A DNA stretch of 33,164 bases. It comes from Planctomycetota bacterium. Lineage in GTDB: Bacteria; Planctomycetota; SZUA-567. Positions 20,454-26,915 of this stretch are shown here, in pieces; position 1 is the first letter of the stretch, and every line of letters begins with the position of its first letter. The notes beneath the pieces are model-generated. The model saw nothing but the letters and a program-made list of their open reading frames with translations, did no database searches and was not told the DNA's origin. Position numbers and translations under genes: made by a program. The DNA lies in the NCBI GenBank assembly GCA_016936955.1, contig JAFGWW010000024.1, positions 1 through 33,164 on the forward strand, in the 5' to 3' direction.

Positions 20454-21635
20454 TTACTTTGCGGTAAGCATTCCCACGAGCTTGGTAGCCTTGACCCTCT
20501 CCTTGCCGACAGCAGCTTTTTCGGTGAAGGCCGCGCCCGAGCTCTTTTCGAGGCCGGGGCCCCAGAGAGCGAAGGGGACCGGGTCGGAAGAGTGGGTGCG
20601 GATCTCAATCGGCGTGGGGTGGTCGGGCAGGCAGAGAATACGGATATCGCCCGAGCGGTCCGCCTCTTCAAGGAGGGGGCCGAGGATATGGCGGTCGATA
20701 TTCTCAAGAGCCTTGATCTTGTTTTCGAGGTCGCCGTTATGCCCGGCTTCATCGGGAGCTTCGACGTGAATGGCGACAAAGTCGCTGCGGGAGAGGCATT
20801 CAAGAGCAGCCTCGCCTTTGCCTTTATAATTGGTGTCGTAATATCCGGTCGCGCCGGGAACGTCGATCACTTCAAGCCCGGCGAGGACGGCAATGCCTTT
20901 GAGTAAGTCGACGGCGCTGATAAGTCCGCCCTTGATTCCGTAAAGCTCGGAGAATTTCCTGAGCGAAGGCATGACGCCACCGCCCCAGAGCCAGAGCTGG
21001 GTTACGGGATTCTTGCCCTCCGACACGCGACGGATGTTTTCTTCATACGCGGGCAGAAGCTCGCGGCTGCGCTTTTCAATCTCTTCGATAATCGCGGCGT
21101 GCCTGCCTTGGGGGTGGTGTTCGTCCACCGCCTTGCCGGTGATATCATGGGGCGGCGTGCGGCCGGGAATCTCGTCAGCCACACCGGAGATAATGCAGGC
21201 GTGGCGGTACTGGATACCAGGGTGGAGCTTGACCCCGCCGATGCCGAGATCTTTGGCAAGACGCGAGACGATAGCATGCGATTCCGGCGTGGTGATATGG
21301 CCGGCGGAATAATCTTTCATCATCCCGTCTTCGACAGTTACGGTATTGGCGCGGAAAACGGCTTCGCCTTCTTCGAGGGTAAGCCCCATACTTGCGGCTT
21401 CGAGAGGTGCGCGGCCGGTATAGACATCGGCCGGGTCGTATCCGAGGACGGAGAGGTTGGCCACGTCTGATCCAGGCTTCATTCCGGCGGGAACCGTTTC
21501 GGCAAGGCCGAGGCGGCCTTCCCGGGCGAGGCGGTTCATGTTGGGAATATCAGCCGCTTCGAGGGCGGTCTTGCCGTCGATTGCGGGGTGCGGCCTGTCG
21601 GCCGCGCCGTCGGGGATAAGAATGGCATACCTCAA
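20454..21635 (-). CDS. Proposed homoserine kinase of the archaeal-type phosphoglycerate mutase (ApgM) fold
   Basis: 393 aa from TTG at 21635. The track ORF starts at 21737 inside hom. The sequence with family character begins (M)RYAILIPDGAADRP, and GAGGAG lies 7 nt before that TTG, so the TTG is chosen. The protein has the cofactor-independent phosphoglycerate-mutase/alkaline-phosphatase metal fold: IPDGAADRP, PGSDVANLSVLGYDP, YSAGHITTPES, EAPDEAGHNGD and CLPDHPTPI. In bacteria, relatives next to homoserine dehydrogenase are annotated as proposed homoserine kinases replacing ThrB. Here it starts 4 nt after the hom stop, which supports that role over phosphoglycerate mutase. The alternative is a true ApgM. 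Confidence 0.88.
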   Translation of the reverse strand: MRYAILIPDGAADRPHPAIDGKTALEAADIPNMNRLAREGRLGLAETVPAGMKPGSDVANLSVLGYDPADVYTGRAPLEAASMGLTLEEGEAVFRANTVTVEDGMMKDYSAGHITTPESHAIVSRLAKDLGIGGVKLHPGIQYRHACIISGVADEIPGRTPPHDITGKAVDEHHPQGRHAAIIEEIEKRSRELLPAYEENIRRVSEGKNPVTQLWLWGGGVMPSLRKFSELYGIKGGLISAVDLLKGIAVLAGLEVIDVPGATGYYDTNYKGKGEAALECLSRSDFVAIHVEAPDEAGHNGDLENKIKALENIDRHILGPLLEEADRSGDIRILCLPDHPTPIEIRTHSSDPVPFALWGPGLEKSSGAAFTEKAAVGKERVKATKLVGMLTAK

Positions 21636-21639
21636 AAAA

Positions 21640-22953
21640 TTACTCCTCGATGCGCAGCGAGATGGGCTGGCCATGCATAAAGTCCATCTCCGAAATTTCG
21701 GCGAGGGCGGCAAGGATATCCCCTTCGCGCGCCACATGGGAAACCATGACTACGGTGACCGCTTCGTCGTCGCCCTCCTCCTCGTCGGGAAGTTCGAGCT
21801 GCATCATGGATGCGATGCTGACCTCGTGTTTGCCGAGGGCGGTGGTGATCAGGCCGAGAACGCCGGGGCGGTCGGCGAGGCTGAAGCGCAGATAATAACG
21901 GGTGCAGTAATCGTTGCTGTCAGCAAGTTCGTACTTGTTACTTTCATCAGGCGTCCATGCCGGGCTGGCCGCGCCCGCGAGGGAACGGGCAACCTGCACG
22001 ATATCGGCGACCACCGCATTGGCTGTAGGCTCGCGACCCGCGCCGCGACCGTAATACATCGATTCCTTGACCACGTCGCCGTAAAGGGAGACAGCGTTCA
22101 TGCTGCCGAGAACATTGGCGAGGGGGTGCTCCATGCTGAGCAATGCCGGATGAACCGAGAGGAAAAGTTTCTTCTCTTCCGGAACGGGGCGCGCCACGGC
22201 AAGAAGCTTGACCGTATAACCCATGGTCTGGGCGAAGTGGATGTCGATAAGGTCGATGCCTGTAATGCCCTGAATTTTCAGCTCGGGGAAATCAACCCAG
22301 GTTCCGAAAGCGAGAGCCGAGAGCAGGGCGAGCTTGTGGCCCGTGTCGATGCCCTCGACATCAAAGGTCGGGTCGGCTTCGGCATATCCCAGGCGCTGCG
22401 CTTCGGCGAGGCAGCTTTCGTAAGGCACGCCCTTGTCGATCATCTCGGTAAGGATGTAATTGCAGGTTCCGTTCATGATGCCGAGGAGGGACTCGATATT
22501 GCTTGCCACCAGTCCTTCGCGGAGGGCGATGATAATCGGGATGCCGCCAGCCACCGCCGCCTCGAAAGCGAGGGGGATCTGGTTTTTCTTGGCGATATCA
22601 AAGAGGGGCCTGCCCTTCTCGGCGAGGAGGGCTTTATTGGCGGTTACCACCGCCTTGCCGTTTTCAAGGGCTGACTTGACGATATCGTTGGCAATGCCCA
22701 TTCCGCCCACCAGCTCGACCACGATATCAATATCCGGGTCTTCGGTGATTTTCCGGAAGTCGTCTACATACATATCTTCGCTGGCGCCGGCGGCAAGGAC
22801 GGCTTCCTTGTTGAGGTCCGCAACCTTGGCGAGCTTGATCGATACTCCGCCGCGGCTCTCGAGGAGGTCGGCGCGGTTGATAAGTATGTCTATGGTACCG
22901 CCGCCGACAGTCCCGGCTCCGACAATACCCACGCGGCAAACAGCCTTGTTCAT
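21640..22953 (-). CDS. hom: Homoserine dehydrogenase
   Basis: 437 aa from Met at 22953; AAGGA lies 10 nt upstream, and the track extension to 23043 has no support. The enzyme reduces aspartate semialdehyde to homoserine in the Thr/Met branch. The NAD(P) Rossmann motif is GIVGAGTVGGGT, the catalytic block has DPTFDVEGIDTGHKLALLSALAFG, and a C-terminal ACT domain (RPGVLGLITTALGKHEVSIASMMQ) suggests allosteric control by an amino acid, usually threonine. The proposed homoserine kinase follows after 4 nt. No threonine synthase is in the window. I saw no Thr-rich leader peptide. Confidence 0.97.
   Translation of the reverse strand: MNKAVCRVGIVGAGTVGGGTIDILINRADLLESRGGVSIKLAKVADLNKEAVLAAGASEDMYVDDFRKITEDPDIDIVVELVGGMGIANDIVKSALENGKAVVTANKALLAEKGRPLFDIAKKNQIPLAFEAAVAGGIPIIIALREGLVASNIESLLGIMNGTCNYILTEMIDKGVPYESCLAEAQRLGYAEADPTFDVEGIDTGHKLALLSALAFGTWVDFPELKIQGITGIDLIDIHFAQTMGYTVKLLAVARPVPEEKKLFLSVHPALLSMEHPLANVLGSMNAVSLYGDVVKESMYYGRGAGREPTANAVVADIVQVARSLAGAASPAWTPDESNKYELADSNDYCTRYYLRFSLADRPGVLGLITTALGKHEVSIASMMQLELPDEEEGDDEAVTVVMVSHVAREGDILAALAEISEMDFMHGQPISLRIEE
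21643..21648 (-). promoter_or_regulatory. SD inside the hom 3' end that sets the TTG start of the downstream gene
   Basis: GAGGAG (also the last two Glu codons of hom) stands 7 nt before the TTG at 21635. The overlap implies translational coupling of hom and the proposed homoserine kinase. Confidence 0.7.
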
Positions 22954-23082
22954 CTTATTCATGTCCTTTCGTGCAACTGATCCGCAAAGAGCGGTTAAAA
23001 TACACCACGGTTTCTTCATGGGCCTGCGACGGGCATGAAGCAAATATCAGCAGGGATATATATACGAAACGAAGGTCAAATA

Positions 23083-23117
23083 AAACAGGCTTTTTCCGAG
23101 GTTTCGCACGCCTGCTT
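23083..23117 (-). terminator. Possible terminator after the 81-aa gene
   Basis: On the minus strand AAGCAGGC and GCCTGTTT pair (8 bp with one G-T) and are followed by TTATTT. It lies 13 nt after the stop of the small gene and upstream of hom, so the small gene may be a separate transcript. Confidence 0.45.
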
Positions 23118-23129
23118 TAGGGCTTGGCG

Positions 23130-23375
23130 TTATTCGCTGAAAAGGTCCAGGAATTTCTCGGCCCTGTCCGCGCCGGAACCCTTTAAAATATCCAGAGCCG
23201 CGAGGAGTTTCGCAGTCCGCGGGTCGGCGAGGGCATCCGCCCCGCCATCGGCGCGCTCGATCCTGTCCAGCGTGGCCGCCGCTTCGAGAAGGTTACACCT
23301 GATGTCGAGGAAATACATATCCAGTAGCTCGGCGGCTTTCTTCGGAGCGGGAAGGCTTTTTTTATTTTCAGACAT
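23130..23375 (-). CDS. Small hypothetical protein (81 aa)
   Basis: An all-helical acidic protein with the centre AAELLDMYFLDIRCNLLEAAATLDRIERADGG and an Ala/Leu/Asp-rich C-terminus (RTAKLLAALDILK). Evidence that it is real: GGGGAA 7 nt before the ATG, good codon use, and a following hairpin. It has no signal or membrane segment. I recognise no family. It sits upstream of hom on the same strand, separated by about 176 nt with a possible terminator. Confidence 0.6.
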   Translation of the reverse strand: MSENKKSLPAPKKAAELLDMYFLDIRCNLLEAAATLDRIERADGGADALADPRTAKLLAALDILKGSGADRAEKFLDLFSE

Positions 23376-23680
23376 AACAGTTCCCCTTACATGAACCGGA
23401 CAGCCGGAATCCTCTCAACATATTATCAGGAAAGCCTGAAAAAGAGAAGGAAATCGGCTTTTTATTATCCATAACCTTATATTCTTACGGGAGTTGCCTC
23501 CAAGAGCAACCCAAAAGGGAGAAAAAAGGGAAAAGTTATATTAAATGAAACCACCATGTTCGGCAGAAGCACCGCCTTTTAATTCTAAATATCATCATAA
23601 TGAAACTGATATTTTATGTTTGACTATATTACTCCGAATTAGGTAGGCTTATATATATTCTGAAACCGGAGGTAGGCAAA
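23376..23680. other. Divergent intergenic region upstream of birA leader
   Basis: About 305 nt between the 81-aa gene and the birA leader ORF. It is AT-rich near 23560-23660. A short inverted repeat GTTGC...GCAAC occurs near 23490-23512. TTGACT (23620) and TATATATATT (23651-23660) are present, but their spacing does not make a good promoter. I see no other gene. Confidence 0.4.
23668..23673 (+). promoter_or_regulatory. Strong SD of the birA leader ORF
   Basis: GGAGGT, 7 nt before the ATG at 23681. No SD is found directly before the birA ATG at 23722, so this is the only good ribosome entry site for the unit. Confidence 0.7.
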
Positions 23681-23725
23681 ATGTATTATCCGGTGAGCCT
23701 TTTCCAGCGTGATATACAACAATGA
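23681..23725 (+). CDS. 14-codon leader ORF overlapping the birA start
   Basis: ATG to TGA encodes MYYPVSLFQRDIQQ. It is too short for the ORF track. A strong GGAGGT precedes it, and its stop overlaps the birA start as ATGA (a 4-nt coupling overlap). birA has no SD of its own, so ribosomes probably reach birA by reinitiation after this leader. Whether the peptide has a function is unknown. An alternative is that birA translation truly starts elsewhere, but the birA frame carries no better start. Confidence 0.55.
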   Translation: MYYPVSLFQRDIQQ

Positions 23726-24471
23726 AATTTGAAAAGACAACGTGGCTTGATTCAGTCGATTCGACCAACACTTATCTTCGGGCGATGCTCGAGGCTGACC
23801 CTTCCATTCCTTCCGGTACTGTTATAGCAGCAAAAGAGCAGACAGCCGGGCGGGGGCAGTTCGGCCGGACATGGCTTGCAACCCCGGGACAGAACCTGAC
23901 CTTTTCATTCCTTCTTAAAACAGAAGTCGATCTTGCGTGGGTGCCCTCATTGCCCATGGCGATTGCCCTTGCGGTGAGCGAGACCCTCTCGGCTTTCGGG
24001 GTGAACGCACAGGTGAAGTGGCCCAACGATGTTCTGGTAGGCAACCGGAAAATCTGCGGCATTCTGGTGGACAACATCTACTCGAAAAACCAGATTGTGC
24101 TGATCAGTGGGATCGGGCTGAATGTAAACATGCCTGAGGAAGAGGCGGAGAAGATTGACCGCCCCGCAACCTCAATCCTGATCGAGACCGGCGTGACGCA
24201 ACAGGTGGAGGTTGTGCTTGATGCCCTTCTCAAACGCCTTCCGTCCTGGATCGGGCGTTGGAGCGAAGGGGGCTTTCCTGAAATCAAGAAAGACTGGATC
24301 GCCTGCGCCGCCGGGCTCGGACACAGGGCGATAGTCCGCCAGCGCCTGAGAAAACTCGAGGGTATTCTCGAAGATTTCGGCGAGAACGGCGAACTGATCC
24401 TCAAAGAGGAAAACGGCCAGCGGCGCATGGTCTGGACCGGTGACCTCGAGACCAACGGCTCGGTTGCATAA
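23722..24471 (+). CDS. birA: Biotin--[acetyl-CoA-carboxylase] ligase, no DNA-binding domain
   Basis: 249 aa. BirA activates biotin with ATP and transfers it to the carboxylase carrier lysine. Motifs seen are the SVDSTNTYL start, the biotinyl-AMP loop GRGQFGRTW (43-51), KWPNDV (99-104), K110-ICGIL, GIGLNVN, and a C-terminal SH3-like domain (AAGLGHRAIVRQR..EGILEDFGENGELIL). It lacks the N-terminal winged helix, so it is a group I enzyme that cannot repress biotin genes itself. Translation is probably coupled to the 14-codon leader. Confidence 0.95.
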   Translation: MKFEKTTWLDSVDSTNTYLRAMLEADPSIPSGTVIAAKEQTAGRGQFGRTWLATPGQNLTFSFLLKTEVDLAWVPSLPMAIALAVSETLSAFGVNAQVKWPNDVLVGNRKICGILVDNIYSKNQIVLISGIGLNVNMPEEEAEKIDRPATSILIETGVTQQVEVVLDALLKRLPSWIGRWSEGGFPEIKKDWIACAAGLGHRAIVRQRLRKLEGILEDFGENGELILKEENGQRRMVWTGDLETNGSVA

Positions 24472-24551
24472 AAACCGGGATAAGGCTATCTCCCGAATAA
24501 CCCGAATATCCTGAATACCTCAGCCATTTCAATAAACACCTATACACGAAA

Positions 24552-24605
24552 GGCACAAATAAGGATTATAATTCCTTTAAGGAATTTATTTATTTGACCT
24601 GTGCC
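24552..24605. promoter_or_regulatory. 54-bp nested palindrome upstream of the ferritin-like gene
   Basis: The outer arms GGCACA/TGTGCC enclose A/T-rich arms and a perfect 17-bp core palindrome AATTCCTT-T-AAGGAATT (24570-24586). The right arm contains the -35 TTGACC of the predicted promoter for the next gene, the arrangement of an operator. No regulator is assigned. As there is no T-tract right after the outer stem it is not a standard terminator. Confidence 0.55.
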
Positions 24606-24623
24606 GAATAAGGTGCATATATA
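24594..24623 (+). promoter_or_regulatory. Predicted promoter of the ferritin-like gene
   Basis: TTGACC (24594-24599) and TATATA (24618-24623) with an 18-bp spacer, about 80 nt before the ATG at 24702. It overlaps the right side of the 54-bp palindrome. Confidence 0.5.
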
Positions 24624-24701
24624 AATACAGAGGGAATCCTCGCAGCTTGGGAGGTATTGTAACAAGTGGGAAATGAAAACACAGAGAGAAGGAAAAGCGT
24701 A

Positions 24702-25202
24702 ATGGGCGAGACGCTCCCCCTGAAGGAGGCGTTGCCGGATCTTCTCAGCATCCAGCTTCTGGCTTCGGATGTTTATGCCACCTTTTTCAAATGTGCCGAA
24801 GGCGAGGAGAAGGAGGTCTGGGCAAATATGCTGCAGCAGGAGTTGGGGCATGTGAAGTTTGTGGCCATGATGATGGAGGAGAAGAACGTTCCCGACATCG
24901 TACTGCCGGTGGTGAAGACCGAGGTTTTCCGCGACCTCTGCCTCCGCGCCCGCACTTACGCAACCGAATCGGCTTTCGAGCGTACCCTCTGGGCCCTTCG
25001 TCTTGAACACGCGCAGATCGACTTCGGGGTCGAGGCCCTCGCGGTCCGTAGCATCGGTGACGCCCCGAATACACCCGTTTATCCGGGGCCGGTGGAGAGC
25101 CATTACGCCGATCTTCTCAAGTGGGCGGCAAGATACCGCGGCGCCCGCGAGATCTCGGTTCAGATTGCCAGAATCGAAGAGCACCTTCCGCACAAGAACT
25201 GA
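24702..25202 (+). CDS. Ferritin-like (rubrerythrin-type) helical protein
   Basis: 166 aa from ATG at 24702, which has GAGAAGGA upstream; the track start is a GTG at 24666 that lacks an SD. The four-helix pattern has ExxH (QQELGHVKFV) in helix 2 and Glu-His (ALRLEHAQIDFG) in a later helix, as in ferritin-like diiron proteins. The first-helix position where Glu is usual appears to be Asp (LLASDVYATFF), so metal binding may be altered. There is no rubredoxin Cys4 domain. A role in iron or peroxide handling is inference from fold. A strong bidirectional terminator follows. Confidence 0.7.
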   Translation: MGETLPLKEALPDLLSIQLLASDVYATFFKCAEGEEKEVWANMLQQELGHVKFVAMMMEEKNVPDIVLPVVKTEVFRDLCLRARTYATESAFERTLWALRLEHAQIDFGVEALAVRSIGDAPNTPVYPGPVESHYADLLKWAARYRGAREISVQIARIEEHLPHKN

Positions 25203-25226
25203 GAGCGGGAAACAGGGATGATAAAT

Positions 25227-25257
25227 TAAAACCCCGGCTTTAAGGGCCGGGGTTTTT
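25227..25257. terminator. Bidirectional intrinsic terminator
   Basis: ACCCCGGC ... GCCGGGGT (8 bp) flanked by AAAA and TTTTT. It stops the ferritin-like gene on the plus strand and the convergent gene ending at 25285 on the minus strand. Confidence 0.9.
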
Positions 25258-25284
25258 CATACTTTCAAAAAAGTACGGGGCGCA

Positions 25285-26658
25285 TCAACTCTCGCCTTCC
25301 AGAACAAGGGCGGCCTTGGCGAAATATTCGTCGCAGAGCATACCGAGGTGGGAGTCGATAAGGCCGGAGGAGGATTTTCTGATGGTATTGAACTCAAGAA
25401 GATAATCCCGCGCCTTCTTCTCCGATTCGAGCCGCTTGGCCAGAGCGACAGCGAGGAAATATGTATAGAGGAACTGGGCGCCGCTGAAAGAGCCGATGTT
25501 CTGCTTCACGATATCGTAAGCCCGGCCGAGATAAATCTTCTCCGTATCGACGGTGCGGTAGCGACGCTGGATCTGGGCGAGTTTTAGGTTGTAGATTATC
25601 AGGCGGAAACCCCAGCTCGAGAACATTGCCCGGTCGCTTTCATAAAAAGTACGGGCTGTCATGAGGGCGAGTTCATAACTCACCATGGCTTCGCGCACGC
25701 CGCGTTCGTGGGAGAAAAGAAGTTCCTGATCCGGCAGGGTGGCAACAAGGGCCTTTCGCACGTCGAGGCCGAAAGCCAGCATCTCTTTCACGCTTTTCCG
25801 GATGGTGAAAAAGCCGGTGGTTTTGGAGCGGTTGGCACCGGGTAAAAAGTTCTCCGGCGAATTGGTTGCAAAACAGCACTCCGGGCAGACATGAACCTCT
25901 TGCAGCGTATAGTCGATCGGGGCGTATCCGTTCTGCCCCCTTTCATAAACAGTTATGCCGAACTCGTCGCGCCCAAAAACCTGCGCACCCTTTTTCAGGA
26001 AGAAGAGGGGGAAAGCCTCCTTGCAGTCATGGGCGGGGCAGAAAACATTACGGACGAAAAGGGGCTGCTTGCCCTCTGGCAGGCTTTCCGGAAGAGAGAC
26101 CGCAGGCTCGATCTCTTTGGTGGCATCGTCCTGCTTTGGGTCTTCAGGCTTGCGGTTGAACATGGTCTCGATAATTTCGGCCGGCCGGTCCATGACGATG
26201 GTGGCGGAATTGAAGAGGCCAGTCTCGTCGGTATCCATGACCGAACCGCTGTTCATTTTATTATAAAGCTGGTCATAGCTGTTCTCGAGATCGGCGATTC
26301 TCCGGTTGGCCTTCTCGAGACGGCGGGCCAGAGTGCGCATCAGCATGGTGGGGAATTCGGGAATTTTTTTGGTGATAAGGTTGACCTCGGCGCGGGGGAT
26401 TACAATAAGCTCCGCCTCGGTTGTGGTAGCGACGGTTGTGGTATGGGGGGAATTCAGGATCAGTGCCATCTCGCCAAGGATGGAGCCCGGCTCGGTTACA
26501 TCGCCCACAAGGAAACCGTCTTTCGAGACTTCCAGCGTGCCGCTGATAAGGATGCTGATATTACCGTCATGGCCGCCCTGATTATAAACGTGTTTACCCT
26601 TCGGAAAAACTTTCCGGAAAGGGATAAAGGCGGTATCTTCGTAAAAAGGCAGCGACAT
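25285..26658 (-). CDS. Cyclic-nucleotide-binding-fold protein fused to DUF2225
   Basis: 457 aa. Residues about 10-125 form a cNMP-binding beta-barrel (FPKGKHVYNQGG, ILISGTLEVSKDG, GSILGEMALI). The phosphate-cassette Arg is missing: the sequence after GEMALI reads LNSPHTTTVATT, so cAMP/cGMP binding is doubtful. A linker of about 75 residues with a coiled coil (LARRLEKANRRIADLENSYDQL) follows. Then comes a DUF2225-type domain with Cys207/Cys212 (CPAHDC) and Cys258/261/262 (VCPECC), probably binding zinc, and a helical TPR-like C-terminus. There is no DNA-binding domain, so it is not a CRP-type transcription factor. It converges with the ferritin-like gene. Function is unknown. Confidence 0.85.
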   Translation of the reverse strand: MSLPFYEDTAFIPFRKVFPKGKHVYNQGGHDGNISILISGTLEVSKDGFLVGDVTEPGSILGEMALILNSPHTTTVATTTEAELIVIPRAEVNLITKKIPEFPTMLMRTLARRLEKANRRIADLENSYDQLYNKMNSGSVMDTDETGLFNSATIVMDRPAEIIETMFNRKPEDPKQDDATKEIEPAVSLPESLPEGKQPLFVRNVFCPAHDCKEAFPLFFLKKGAQVFGRDEFGITVYERGQNGYAPIDYTLQEVHVCPECCFATNSPENFLPGANRSKTTGFFTIRKSVKEMLAFGLDVRKALVATLPDQELLFSHERGVREAMVSYELALMTARTFYESDRAMFSSWGFRLIIYNLKLAQIQRRYRTVDTEKIYLGRAYDIVKQNIGSFSGAQFLYTYFLAVALAKRLESEKKARDYLLEFNTIRKSSSGLIDSHLGMLCDEYFAKAALVLEGES

Positions 26659-26814
26659 AAATTATCTCTGAAAAAACGAATTACCCGGAAGATATTTTAT
26701 AGGGAGCGCCCATGGCAGGCAAGCCATAATCTTGCGGTTTGCGTGTAAGAACGCGGCAGCCGGTCAAACCGCTATATTTTCCTGTACGGAGGTATGTTAC
26801 GCCATCGCGGTTTT

Positions 26815-26887
26815 CCGTTCGTGCTGAGTTTGTCGAAGTACTTGGCGGAAAACTCTGTTCACCCTTCGACAGGCTCAGGGCGAACGG
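26815..26887. repeat. REP-like palindromic element, copy 1
   Basis: CCGTTCG...CGAACGG are outer arms around CTGAGTTTGTCGAAG (26824-26838) and CTTCGACAGGCTCAG (26864-26878), which pair with two G-T wobbles. It shares its core with the copy at 32417. It lies directly 3' of the hybrid kinase stop codon, the usual place for REP elements. The sequence resembles a REP-like palindrome I recall from many unrelated bacterial genomes. Confidence 0.8.
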
Positions 26888-26915
26888 GAAAGGCGCTCCA
26901 CTTTTGCGGCGGCGG

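Noticed and set aside
21457-22674. 405-aa plus-strand ORF
   Set aside because: Antisense to hom and its downstream gene, both of which have clear family motifs.
22954-23043. N-terminal extension of hom and Thr-attenuation leader
   Set aside because: The extension precedes the Rossmann start and lacks an SD. No run of Thr/Ile codons or terminator/antiterminator pair was seen.
25891-26748. 285-aa plus-strand ORF
   Set aside because: Antisense to the cNMP/DUF2225 gene and runs across its start into non-coding DNA.
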